From JAJECS01 sp965219705 (GTDB lineage Bacteria; Chloroflexota; UBA11872): 64,000 nt of DNA. The translations under genes and the position numbers were made by a program. Every line of letters begins with the position of its first letter. Within the stretch, counting starts at the first letter, position 1. Below are positions 24,836 to 32,889 of this stretch, in pieces. The notes below the pieces were generated by a model. The model ran no database searches and was not told the origin of the DNA. It was given only the letters and a program-made list of their open reading frames with translations. The stretch spans positions 1,922,001 through 1,986,000 of the forward strand of contig OZ244789.1 of assembly GCA_965219705.1 (NCBI GenBank). Direction: 5' to 3'.

Positions 24836-25633
24836 TCAACGAGCGCGCCGTCGCCCGCATACGATCAGGTTTGGCGAATCCGGGGACCAGGGCCCTCGCC
24901 GGTGATCGCCGTAGGTCGCGAGATCGACGAATCCTGCCCGGCGCACCTCGTCCACCACTTGGTCGCAACTCAACAGCGCCAGGCTATACCCGAGCTGCAA
25001 CTCTTCTGCCAGCTGGCCGGTGCCGGCATATAGGCGGTAGATGAGGAGACTTCGACCCCGATCCGTCTGCGGATCATAGGTGTAGAAGCGCTCGCGGGTG
25101 ATGAGGCGGTTCGATCCTGGATCGCGTTCCAGGAACTCCACCATCTCGTGGTCGGGCATGCGGTCGATGGGGTTTGCCGCGAACACGTCGACGACGAGGG
25201 TCCCGCCTGGCCGAAGGTGCTCCAACGACGCACACAAGCATGCCGCCCGCGCCTGGGCGTCCGGCAATAGCAGCAAGGCATTGAATGCGGCGACGACGAT
25301 GTCGAATTGGGAATCGAGCTGGTACCGCGCCATGTCGCCGCGGGCGAACGTCACGCGCGAAGCGGTCTCTTGGTCCAGCAGCTCGCGCTTGGCCCGCGCG
25401 CGGGCCAGCATGCCCTCCGAGATGTCGAGTCCGGTGACCGTGTGACCCAGCCCCGCAAGCGCCAGCGCCACCCGCCCCGTGCCCGTGGCCAGCTCCAGAA
25501 TCCGTGACGGCTCGCGGCCGGCGATGGCCGCCAGAAAGGCCAACTCGTCGCCGGTGCACTCGGGGTATTCGAGGTCGTAGACGCGCGCGGCTTGGTCGTA
25601 GCCGGTTTCGACAAACGGCGGCTGCTTGGTCAT
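24836..25633 (-). CDS. class I SAM-dependent methyltransferase
   Basis: The 265-residue protein is a Rossmann-fold methyltransferase. Motif I is ILELATGTGRVALALA, motif II VTGLDISEGMLARAR, an acidic residue sits in FARGDMARY, and FDIVVAAFNALLLL and RPGGTLVVDVFAANP are the later motifs. The ATG overlaps the stop of the endonuclease V gene as ATGA, so the two are translationally coupled. Substrate is unknown; Tyr-rich N-terminal YDQAARVYDLEYP is common in small-molecule methyltransferases. The larger open frame reaching 26221 is read-through upstream and was not used. Confidence 0.85.
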   Translation of the reverse strand: MTKQPPFVETGYDQAARVYDLEYPECTGDELAFLAAIAGREPSRILELATGTGRVALALAGLGHTVTGLDISEGMLARARAKRELLDQETASRVTFARGDMARYQLDSQFDIVVAAFNALLLLPDAQARAACLCASLEHLRPGGTLVVDVFAANPIDRMPDHEMVEFLERDPGSNRLITRERFYTYDPQTDRGRSLLIYRLYAGTGQLAEELQLGYSLALLSCDQVVDEVRRAGFVDLATYGDHRRGPWSPDSPNLIVCGRRRAR

Positions 25634-26340
25634 GCCCGGGATAGGGCGCGCGCGGCAAGGTGCGCCTGGCGTAGCGGCTCCGGCTGGCGAAAGCGCCCCG
25701 CGCACCGCAGCACCAGCGCCGTCGCCGCCCGCAGCGACAGCCGGTGGCCCACCGACACGAAGACCGGCGCTACGTCCGCCCGCGTGCGCAGCACGGCGCC
25801 CACCAGCTCGCCTCGGTGCTTCAGGTCGGAGCGCGAGCCGCGCGGCCCGGCGGGCATGGCGTAGTCGCCCACGAGGCGCGTCTTGGCGCAGCCGGCCGTG
25901 GGCAGATCGAGCGCCACACCGAGGTGGCACGCCAAGCCAAAGCGCCGCGGGTGCGCCAGCCCGTGGCCATCGACCAGCACGGCGTGGGGAGTCGTGTCCA
26001 GGCGCTGAAGGGCGGCCAGCGCGGCCGGCAACTCGCGGAAGGCCAGCAAGCCGGTGACATACGGAAAGCGCACCGGTTCCTCCGCCGTGGCGGTCTCGCG
26101 CAGCTCGAGGGTCGGAACATGGACGAGCGCCGCCACCGCAATGGCCGTCTCGTCGCGCACGTGGACATCGACGCCGGCCACCAGGGTGGCGTGCCTGGCC
26201 GATCCTGCGGAGGCGACGCACGCGGCCAGCCGTGCCTGCAGTTCACGGGCGCCGGCGGCGTCGGACGGCAAGGCCGATTCCAGGTGCGGCAGCGGCGTCG
26301 CCCTAGCTGGCGCCCGTTGCCCCGGCCTGCTGCTCGCCAA
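25630..26340 (-). CDS. nfi: endonuclease V (deoxyinosine 3'-endonuclease)
   Basis: The 236-residue protein matches endonuclease V, which nicks DNA one base 3' of hypoxanthine and starts deamination repair. VAGVDVHV carries the first catalytic Asp, PYVTGLLAFRELPA the catalytic Glu, and VLVDGHGLAHPRRFGLACHLGV the DGxG metal ligand and substrate loop. AGCAKTRLVGDY is the usual following block. GHRLSLRAATALVL near the end provides the C-terminal His. The start used gives a 38-base overlap with the upstream nucleotidyltransferase gene, and the first 20 residues are poorly conserved, so an internal start is possible. It is coupled by ATGA to the methyltransferase. Confidence 0.9.
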   Translation of the reverse strand: MASSRPGQRAPARATPLPHLESALPSDAAGARELQARLAACVASAGSARHATLVAGVDVHVRDETAIAVAALVHVPTLELRETATAEEPVRFPYVTGLLAFRELPAALAALQRLDTTPHAVLVDGHGLAHPRRFGLACHLGVALDLPTAGCAKTRLVGDYAMPAGPRGSRSDLKHRGELVGAVLRTRADVAPVFVSVGHRLSLRAATALVLRCAGRFRQPEPLRQAHLAARALSRA

Positions 26341-27010
26341 GCTCCTGCTCGAGGCGTGCGTGGTCTTTGAGGCTATCCATGGCGCGCCACCACGCGCGGG
26401 ACGTGAATGCGCCCAGCTTCCCCTGTGCCGCCAACTCGGGAAATGTCGAATCCTCGTGATCGCCGACGACCGGCAGATGCTGCTCGATTGCCCGACTCAT
26501 CACGTATACGCCGCCGTTCACCCAGTGGGGCAGGACGGGGTTGGTGGTGAACCGCTTCACGTGGCGGCCTTCCACCTCGACGATCCCGAACTGGCTCACG
26601 AACGGCGTCAGCAGAAGCGTGGCCATGTTCCCGTCCTCGCGGTGCTGGGCGATCATGGGCGCGAGCGGCTGCGCCGACAGGATGTCGGCGTTGGTGGCAA
26701 TGAATAGCTCCTCGGTTGCGGGGATGCGGTCGCAGCCGTGGCGCAGCCCGCCGCCGCGGCCCAGCGGCGTATCTTCCACCGCGTAGGTGATCTCGACGCC
26801 CAGGGAGCTTCCATCGCCGAAGTAATCCTGAATGACCTCGTGCATCGCGCCGCAGGACACCACAACCCGATCGACGCCCTCGCCTATCAGCCAATCGATT
26901 TGGCGCGCCATGATGGGGCGGCCGCCCACCTCCACCATGGGCTTCGGCCGATCCGCCGTGAGCGGCCGCAGCCGCTCGCCCTTGCCTCCAGCGATCAGCA
27001 CCGCGTACAT
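26303..27010 (-). CDS. sugar-1-phosphate nucleotidyltransferase
   Basis: The 235-residue protein is an NTP-transferase of the glucose/mannose-1-phosphate type. VLIAGGKGERLRPLTADRPK holds the G-x-G-x-R-x-x-P...PKP nucleotide signature, FIATNADIL the metal-binding Asp, and LPHWVNGGVYVMSR a sugar-site segment. It lacks the C-terminal hexapeptide-repeat domain. ATG at 27010 begins directly with the signature. It would supply an NDP-sugar such as GDP-mannose or dTDP-glucose for surface glycans; the rfbB-like gene at 39.5 kb could use such a product but is not adjacent. The gene overlaps the 5' end of nfi. Confidence 0.85.
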   Translation of the reverse strand: MYAVLIAGGKGERLRPLTADRPKPMVEVGGRPIMARQIDWLIGEGVDRVVVSCGAMHEVIQDYFGDGSSLGVEITYAVEDTPLGRGGGLRHGCDRIPATEELFIATNADILSAQPLAPMIAQHREDGNMATLLLTPFVSQFGIVEVEGRHVKRFTTNPVLPHWVNGGVYVMSRAIEQHLPVVGDHEDSTFPELAAQGKLGAFTSRAWWRAMDSLKDHARLEQELGEQQAGATGAS

Positions 27011-27061
27011 CGCTAGCCCTTGCTCCTGCTCCCTCCATCGCACAGCTCTGGTTTGATTCCA

Positions 27062-27118
27062 TCTCCCTTGACGGGAGAGCCTTCGATCCCCTCTCCCTTG
27101 ATGGGAGAGGGTGAGGGT
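27062..27118. repeat. CCCTCTCCC-type palindromic repeat
   Basis: A degenerate half (ATCTCCCTTGACGGGAGAG) followed by CCCTCTCCCTTGATGGGAGAGG and GTGAGGGTG. Same family as 4427-4495 and the RM inserts. It lies upstream of the nucleotidyltransferase start, in the gap before the VOC gene. Confidence 0.8.
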
Positions 27119-27207
27119 GCGGGTGCAAACTTCCTCCGCCAACCGCTCGGCGCCACGACCAAACCAACACACCCACCGCATTCTAGGTCGCTCGCGCCGA
27201 TGCAAGG

Positions 27208-27657
27208 CTAGGGCGGTGATCGCGGCGCCGGCACCTCAGGCACGGGCCCTGCCGGCGGGGCGCGCAGCTCGATGATGATGCCGTCCGGGTCGCGCAGATA
27301 GAGGCTGCGGCCGTCGGTATCCGTCACCGGTCCGTCCGTGTGGATGCCGTGGTGCGTGAGGCGGTCTTTGATCGCGTCCAGGTCCGCGTCGCACGCGCTG
27401 AACGCCACGTGCTGCAGACCGATCTGCCTCCAGTTTCGCGCCGCCGCTGCCGTGGCCGGTTCCGGCGCTTGGAAGAGATGCACCGCCACCGCCCCGCGCG
27501 CCAGTACCTGACGGAAGCCCGTTCGGCGCACCGGACGCAGTCCCAGGACTTTGGTATAGAAGTCGATGCTGCGATTCAGGTCGCGCACGTTGAGCGCGAC
27601 GTGGTGGACGGCGCCAACCTCGATCGGCCGCAGCCTATCCGGGAAAATGTCGACCAT
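27208..27657 (-). CDS. VOC/glyoxalase-family protein
   Basis: The 149-residue protein has the two beta-alpha-beta-beta-beta units of the vicinal-oxygen-chelate fold: VGAVHHVALNVRDLNRSIDFY with the first metal His, then HVAFSACDADLDAIKDRL and SLYLRDPDGIIIELRAPP with the terminal Glu ligand. Ligands are therefore His, His and Glu. It could be a glyoxalase, dioxygenase or resistance protein; the substrate cannot be told. ATG at 27657 (MVDIFPDRL) is preferred over the longer frame, whose 22 extra residues look non-coding. It runs divergently from nrdR. Confidence 0.8.
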   Translation of the reverse strand: MVDIFPDRLRPIEVGAVHHVALNVRDLNRSIDFYTKVLGLRPVRRTGFRQVLARGAVAVHLFQAPEPATAAAARNWRQIGLQHVAFSACDADLDAIKDRLTHHGIHTDGPVTDTDGRSLYLRDPDGIIIELRAPPAGPVPEVPAPRSPP

Positions 27658-27841
27658 CGCCAAGAGCGGGACTCGCAGCGACCACATCTGGCCGCCAGCG
27701 CAGCGTACGCCGCCCCCGGCCATTCGACGAACCCTTCAGGGGCGCCGAGGTCTCACGGGCGGAGATTCGACGTTCCGCCGGTGAAATGCGGCAGGCATCT
27801 TTGCTAGGTTCGGGAGCCATCGCGGTGCGGGGAGACATACG

Positions 27842-28483
27842 CTGCGCTGCCCGGAATGCGGGACGGACCGTCTTCAGGTCGTCGACTCGCGCGACGCGCC
27901 GGACGCCGTGCGCCGCCGTCGCGAGTGCGGCGAGGGGCATCGATTTACGACCTATGAGCGGTGTGAGGTCTTTACCTGCCCGCGGTGCGCGTCCACGGAG
28001 ACGCGCGTCGAGAGCACCGACGTCAGCGCGCGCGGCGTTCAGCGCACGCGCCGCTGCGGTCCCTGCGGCCTGATCTTCGACACGGTCGAGGGGCTGGTCC
28101 GACCAGACATTTCCGTGATCAAGGCCGACGGACGGCGCGAACCGTTCAACGGCGGCAAGCTCTTCGACGCCGTGCGCACGGCGTGCTCCAAACGGCCGGT
28201 GGCGAACGAAGCCTTGTTGACGCTGGCCGACGGCATTGCCACCGAGCTGCGAGACACCGGGCAAACCGAGGTCCGGTCGGCGGTGCTCGCCGAGATGGTG
28301 CTCGAGCGGCTCCAGCCGCTCGACGAGGTCGCCTACGTGCGCTATGCCTCCAGCTACGTCGAGCCCGGCGGGCTTGAGGACATGCTGGCGGTCATTCGCG
28401 ACACGCTGCATCGCCGTGAGCTGCAATCGATCCGCGAAACCAACTTGCCGCTGGTCGCGGATGAGATGGAGTCGTCCGGCTGA
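27842..28483 (+). CDS. nrdR: transcriptional repressor NrdR with duplicated zinc ribbon, CTG start
   Basis: NrdR represses ribonucleotide reductase genes through an N-terminal zinc ribbon and an ATP cone. In frame from 27842 the protein reads (M)RCPECGTDRLQVVDSRDAP, RRRECGEGHRFTTYER, the canonical NrdR ribbon. It is followed by a second ribbon CPRCASTETRVESTD ... RRCGPCGLIFDTVE, and then the ATP cone VIKADGRREPFNGGKLFDAV to about residue 180 with VAYVRYASSYVE. At 213 residues it is about 60 longer than usual NrdR, the difference being the second ribbon. A stop at 27782 and the absence of ATG/GTG/TTG before Cys3 leave CTG 27842 as the start, with GGGGAGA (27828-27834) as ribosome site. In ribbon 1 the fourth ligand appears to be His (EGH), not Cys. 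Confidence 0.85.
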   Translation: MRCPECGTDRLQVVDSRDAPDAVRRRRECGEGHRFTTYERCEVFTCPRCASTETRVESTDVSARGVQRTRRCGPCGLIFDTVEGLVRPDISVIKADGRREPFNGGKLFDAVRTACSKRPVANEALLTLADGIATELRDTGQTEVRSAVLAEMVLERLQPLDEVAYVRYASSYVEPGGLEDMLAVIRDTLHRRELQSIRETNLPLVADEMESSG

Positions 28484-28530
28484 CTTCAGGCCAGCCGCCG
28501 CCGCCGCTGGAAGACGTCTCGGCGCGGCCG

Positions 28531-29685
28531 GTGCTCCCCGTGGGCGGGTTTGTCGCGCTTGGCCTCGTGCTTGCCATCATCGGGCTGACGGTTGGGTTGC
28601 GGGCCGAGCTGCGGCTGGCGGTTGATACCGGCGCGACCCTGGCGTCGCTGGTGCCCGGGGAAGAGCAGCTTGAGACGGCCGAGCCCAATGCGCGTGGCGT
28701 CACGTATACCAGCAGCGCCGGCGACGTCATCCCCGCCGATCTCTATGCGCCGCCCTCGGGCGGCTCGGGCGCGGCGCTCATCCTGATCAATGGCGTGGAG
28801 GTCACCGGACGGCGGCATCCGGTCCTGGTGGCGCTGGCGGAATCCCTTGCCCGCGCTGGGTTCGTCGTCCTGGCGCCGGAGCAGCTCGGCAATGCGGCCT
28901 ACCGACTCGTCGATCGTGACCCGGACGCCCTCGTGGCCGGCTTCGAATTCCTGGCGCGGGAGCCGGAGGTCGATCCCAAGCGCGTCGCCTTCGTGGGCGT
29001 GTCCACCGGCGGATCGCTGGCGCTGGTTGCGTCCGCCGATCCACGCATTGCCGACGACGTCGCGTTCGTCGCCACCATTGGTTCCTACTACAGCTTGGCG
29101 ACGCTGGTCCAGGCCGCGACCACCGCAACGATTCTCGTAGACGGCGGCCTCCAACCCTTCAACCCGCATCCCTATGTATGGGGCGTCGCGCGCAACACGT
29201 TGGTCAGCCATCTACCCGACCCTGGCGATCGGCGGCTGCTCTACGACCTCTTTCCAGGAGCCTCGCCGGACCCGGACCCCGACGCGCTGGCACGCACGGA
29301 CCTCGCTGACTTCAGCGCGGCTGGTCGCGCCGTCTTCGACCTCTTCGCCAACCGCGATCCAAGGCAAGCCTCCAATCTCATTCGGCGGATGGATGCGCAC
29401 CTGCCCTTGAGCCTCGACGCGCTTTCGCCGCTGGGCGCTGCCGACGGTATCCAGGCGAAGGTGCGCATGCTCCACGACCGCGGCGATACCTATATTCCGA
29501 GCAGTGAGTCCGAGCAGTTGCTGCGTCGCCTGGGCCCGGAGCAGGCGGAGCTCACCGAAACCGACGTGCTGGAGCACGCGCTCCTGGATGAGGTGCAACT
29601 CTCGCCCGATTTCCTGCTGGGAACCTTTGCGCCCGGCATGTTGAGCATGTTTGGGTTTGTCTTCACCGCGCTCCACAGCCTCTGA
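28531..29685 (+). CDS. alpha/beta hydrolase with N-terminal membrane anchor
   Basis: The 384-residue protein begins with a hydrophobic segment (GFVALGLVLAIIGLTVGL) that probably anchors it to the membrane. The hydrolase core has the nucleophile elbow VGVSTGGSLALVAS, an Asp in LHDRGDTYIPSSES and a His in LEHALLDE, giving a Ser-Asp-His set of the dienelactone-hydrolase type. GTG at 28531 is used; an in-frame CTG at 28480 overlapping the nrdR stop as CTGA would add 17 residues (Pro-rich). A downstream hydrophobic C-terminus is also visible. Substrate unknown. Confidence 0.75.
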   Translation: MLPVGGFVALGLVLAIIGLTVGLRAELRLAVDTGATLASLVPGEEQLETAEPNARGVTYTSSAGDVIPADLYAPPSGGSGAALILINGVEVTGRRHPVLVALAESLARAGFVVLAPEQLGNAAYRLVDRDPDALVAGFEFLAREPEVDPKRVAFVGVSTGGSLALVASADPRIADDVAFVATIGSYYSLATLVQAATTATILVDGGLQPFNPHPYVWGVARNTLVSHLPDPGDRRLLYDLFPGASPDPDPDALARTDLADFSAAGRAVFDLFANRDPRQASNLIRRMDAHLPLSLDALSPLGAADGIQAKVRMLHDRGDTYIPSSESEQLLRRLGPEQAELTETDVLEHALLDEVQLSPDFLLGTFAPGMLSMFGFVFTALHSL

Positions 29686-29775
29686 GCGGCACGCCGCGTC
29701 TCCTACTGACATTGATCGGGCACCCAAGAGTGGTCCAAGGCGGGCCTGGGACGGCTGGCCTGCATGATCGAAAGG

Positions 29776-29790
29776 CCCTACCTTCTAGGG
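29776..29790 (+). repeat. small inverted repeat before the FAD oxidoreductase start
   Basis: CCCTA-CCTTC-TAGGG, five base-pair arms, ending seven bases before the GTG start at 29798. The right arm contains the only purine-rich ribosome-site candidate, so folding would hide it. Confidence 0.35.
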
Positions 29791-29797
29791 AAATGAC

Positions 29798-30949
29798 GTG
29801 GTCGATGCGATTCCCTCGGTTGATCCCGCCCCGTGGTCGCGCGGCATGAGCGACGACTTGCGGAATGTGGATGTCGCCATCGTGGGCGGCGGCATCGTGG
29901 GCTGCGCCGTGGCGCTGGCCGCGCGGCGCAGCGGTCTCACGGCGGCCATCCTCGAGCGAGGACGCATCTGCGGCGAGGCGTCGTCCGTGGCGGCGGGACT
30001 CATCTGCGCGCAATACGACGCCGACCACGACACGCCGCTGCTACGGCTGCGGCTGGCGGGACGCGAAGCCTTTCCCGAATTCGCCCAACTTCTCGAATCG
30101 CTCGGCGGCGCTCCGGTTGGCTACATCGAGGGCCCGACCATGGGCGTCGCCTGGACGGACGAGCAGCGCGAGCGGCTGGTGACTCGCGTCGCCACACAGC
30201 GAGAGGCTGAACTTGACGTCCAGTTCCTCGAACCGGAAGAGGCCCGCCGTCGTGAGCCACTGCTGGCGCCGGACGTCACCGGCGCCGCCCTCTATCCCGA
30301 CGGACAGGTCGACACGCATCGATGGGCGCCAATCGTGCATCGCGCCGTCCTGGCGGCGGGCGTGGACGTGCACCAAGGCGCCGAGGTCGTGGCGCTGTCG
30401 GGCGGCGCAAGCCCCGAGGTGAGGACCGTGCGCGGCACGCTCAGGGCGGACCACGTCGTGCTGGCCACGGGCGCTTGGGCGCGCGAGCTCCTGCCATGGG
30501 TCCCGGTCGTGCCGTCCAAGGGGCACATCATCACCTTCGAGGCGCCCAATCTCCGTTCGCGCCATGTCATTAACATGCCCAGCGGCACGCTGAGCCAGCG
30601 GTCGGACGGGCGCCTCATCTTCGGCGCCACCAAAGAGCGCGTGGGCTTCGACCGGCGGTTGCGGGCAGGCGCGGTCGCGTCGTTGCTGAGCGCCGCCACC
30701 GCGGCGGTGCCCGGGCTGGCGGCCGCATCGCTGTCTGGAATATTGACGGGATTCCGTCCGGAACCCGAGGACGGGCTGCCGCTGATCGGTCGCGATCCCC
30801 GCAGCGGCGTCATGCTGGCCACGGGTCATCACACCCACGGCGTCACGATGAGTTGGCTCACGGGACAGATCATTGCTCGGCTGCTCACCGGCCGAGATCC
30901 CGGCTATCCGATCGAGCCGTTTAGCCCCGATCGATTCAACGCCGCCTGA
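29798..30949 (+). CDS. FAD-dependent oxidoreductase of the DAO family (glycine-oxidase-like)
   Basis: The 383-residue protein has the dinucleotide-binding loop DVAIVGGGIVGCAVALAARRSG near the N-terminus, EVRTVRGTLRADHVVLATGAW in the middle, and the C-terminal GVMLATGHHTHGVTMSWLTG and EPFSPDRF typical of ThiO/glycine oxidase and related D-amino-acid oxidases. It would oxidise an amine or amino acid with release of H2O2. GTG 29798 is used; ATG 29846 (MSDDLRNVDVAI), giving a 16-residue shorter protein, is equally plausible and fits homologs better. No thi genes adjoin it, so the thiamine role is not supported. Confidence 0.82.
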   Translation: MVDAIPSVDPAPWSRGMSDDLRNVDVAIVGGGIVGCAVALAARRSGLTAAILERGRICGEASSVAAGLICAQYDADHDTPLLRLRLAGREAFPEFAQLLESLGGAPVGYIEGPTMGVAWTDEQRERLVTRVATQREAELDVQFLEPEEARRREPLLAPDVTGAALYPDGQVDTHRWAPIVHRAVLAAGVDVHQGAEVVALSGGASPEVRTVRGTLRADHVVLATGAWARELLPWVPVVPSKGHIITFEAPNLRSRHVINMPSGTLSQRSDGRLIFGATKERVGFDRRLRAGAVASLLSAATAAVPGLAAASLSGILTGFRPEPEDGLPLIGRDPRSGVMLATGHHTHGVTMSWLTGQIIARLLTGRDPGYPIEPFSPDRFNAA

Positions 30950-30964
30950 TCGACACGGTCCGAC

Positions 30965-32710
30965 CTAGCGATGCGGCGACCATCGCCTCGGTTTTGCCTG
31001 CCCCAGCCACGCGGCCAGGGCCTCCGGCGTCATCGTGTTCAGCACATCGCCGGCGGTGAGCCACGCGCGGCGCGCGGTGGCGATGCCGTAACGCATATAG
31101 GCATAGCTCTCCGGACGATGGGCGTCCGAGTTGATGGCGATGGGCGCCCCCAGCTCCAGGGCGCGGCGCGCCATCACGTCGTCCAGGTCCAGGCGCTCCG
31201 GTGAGGCGTTGATCTCCATGGCCGTCCCGGTCTCGGCGGCCGCCGTCAGCACCGCGTCCACGTCAAACTCATAGCCGTCGCGGTATCCCAGCATGCGCCC
31301 GGTGGGATGGCCGATCACGTCAACGTGCGGATGGCGAATGGCGGCGATCAACCGCGCGGTCATGGTTTCGCGCGGCTGGTTGAAATTGCTGTGAATCGAC
31401 GCCACCACGACATCAAGCTCGGCCAGAAGCGCGTCGTCATAGTCCAGCGTGCCGTCAGCCTTGATCTCGACCTCACTGCCATGCAGCACCCGGATTCCCG
31501 GAACCTCGGTCCGCGTCTGCTCGATCTCCTCACGCTGGGCCCTGACCCGCTCCGGCGACAGGCCGTTGGCGACCTGCAAGCTGCCCGAATGGTCCGTGAC
31601 GGCGATGAAGGCGTAGCCAGCGTCCTGCGCCGCCTTGACCATGCCGGCGATGGACGCGGCGCCGTCGCTCCACAGCGAGTGACCATGAAATTCGCCGCGG
31701 ATGTCCGACAGCTGAATTAGGTCTGGGAGCGTCCCGCCCGCGGCGGCGGCAATCTCGCCCCGGCTCTCGCGCAACTCGGGCGGGATCACCGGAAGTTCAA
31801 GGGCTGCATACACGTCGGACTCGGTGGGCGCCAGCCGCCGTACGTGCGTCTCCACCTCGTCGAGGCCCCACTCGTTCAGCGACAGGCCCATCGTCAGCGC
31901 CCGCTGCCGCAGCTCGATGTTGTGCTCCTTCGACCCGGTGAAATACACCAGTGCCGCCCCAAAGCTGGCCGGCGGCACCACCAGCAGATCGACCTGAAGG
32001 TTGTTGGCCACCAGCACGCGTGTCTTCGTCGATCCGGAAGCCAGCACCTCGGCAATAGCCTCGTGCTCCAAGAAGTGCCGCATCACCGGGTCGGGGTCGT
32101 CCGCGGCCGCCAGGATGTCCAGGTCGCCAATCGTCTCGCGCATGCGGCGCAGGCTGCCGGCGCAGGTCGCCTCGGACACCCCGGGCGCTTCTCGGACATG
32201 AGCCGCCAGGCGCTCGGCGAGGGGCAGCACGTCGCCCAGCAAGTGACGCGCGGCGCGCTCGCGGAATCGCTGCAGCTCGCGGAGCAGACGCTCCTGGCGC
32301 TTGGCGCCGATGCTGCGCACTTGCGCCAACTCGTTCGCCCGCGCCGCCGCCTCCAGCTCGTCGATGCTGGTGATCTGAAGTTTGGTGTAGAGCGTGGCCG
32401 CGGTTTTTGGACCCAACCCCGGCACTCGCAGCATGTCAAAGACGCCGGCCGGAATCTCCGCCCGCATCTCCTCGTACTCCGCCACGCGTCCGGTGGTCAC
32501 GAGCTCCCGCAGAAAGCCCGCGATTCCCTTGCCGATGCCCTGCACTGACTCCAGTGAGTCGCTGGCAACCAGCTCGCCCAGATCGACCGTCAGGCCATCC
32601 ACCCGTCGCGAGGCGGTGCGAAACGCCCGCACGCGAAACTGGTTGGCGCCGCGGATCTCCAAGATGTCCGCGAACCCGTCCAGCAAGTCGGCCGCGTCCT
32701 TGTTCGTCAT
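30965..32710 (-). CDS. polX: bacterial family X DNA polymerase with C-terminal PHP domain
   Basis: The 581-residue PolX joins an N-terminal helix-hairpin-helix region (LLDGFADILEIRGANQFRVR; GLGPKTAATLY), a pol-beta nucleotidyltransferase core and a PHP phosphoesterase. GSLRRMRETIGDLDIL carries the GS and the DxD metal Asp pair near residues 185-199, and NNLQVDLLVVPP the third Asp. The PHP part begins GEFHGHSLWSDG near residue 337 and continues with VTDHSG, HGSEVEI, HSNFNQPRET and INSDAHRPESY. The length is usual for bacterial PolX, which act in base excision and gap repair with 3'-5' exonuclease activity. Confidence 0.95.
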   Translation of the reverse strand: MTNKDAADLLDGFADILEIRGANQFRVRAFRTASRRVDGLTVDLGELVASDSLESVQGIGKGIAGFLRELVTTGRVAEYEEMRAEIPAGVFDMLRVPGLGPKTAATLYTKLQITSIDELEAAARANELAQVRSIGAKRQERLLRELQRFRERAARHLLGDVLPLAERLAAHVREAPGVSEATCAGSLRRMRETIGDLDILAAADDPDPVMRHFLEHEAIAEVLASGSTKTRVLVANNLQVDLLVVPPASFGAALVYFTGSKEHNIELRQRALTMGLSLNEWGLDEVETHVRRLAPTESDVYAALELPVIPPELRESRGEIAAAAGGTLPDLIQLSDIRGEFHGHSLWSDGAASIAGMVKAAQDAGYAFIAVTDHSGSLQVANGLSPERVRAQREEIEQTRTEVPGIRVLHGSEVEIKADGTLDYDDALLAELDVVVASIHSNFNQPRETMTARLIAAIRHPHVDVIGHPTGRMLGYRDGYEFDVDAVLTAAAETGTAMEINASPERLDLDDVMARRALELGAPIAINSDAHRPESYAYMRYGIATARRAWLTAGDVLNTMTPEALAAWLGQAKPRRWSPHR

Positions 32711-32889
32711 GCTCGGTCGTCGATGTCCTAGATTCCGCGCCGGACGGTTCCAGCGAATGCTGTGCGCGACGCATTCTCACCGAATAGCCGCGACCGCGCC
32801 CAATCGCATCCCCCTTTCATTCCGCGGCTCGACAATCCCTGCGATGCGGGCCATGCTTTCCGCGGCCGTCGTGCGTCCAGGGAAATAGC

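Noticed and set aside
24836..26221. 461-codon open frame as an endonuclease V-methyltransferase fusion
   Set aside because: Its upstream half is a wrong frame of nfi. The real methyltransferase starts at 25633 and overlaps nfi by ATGA.
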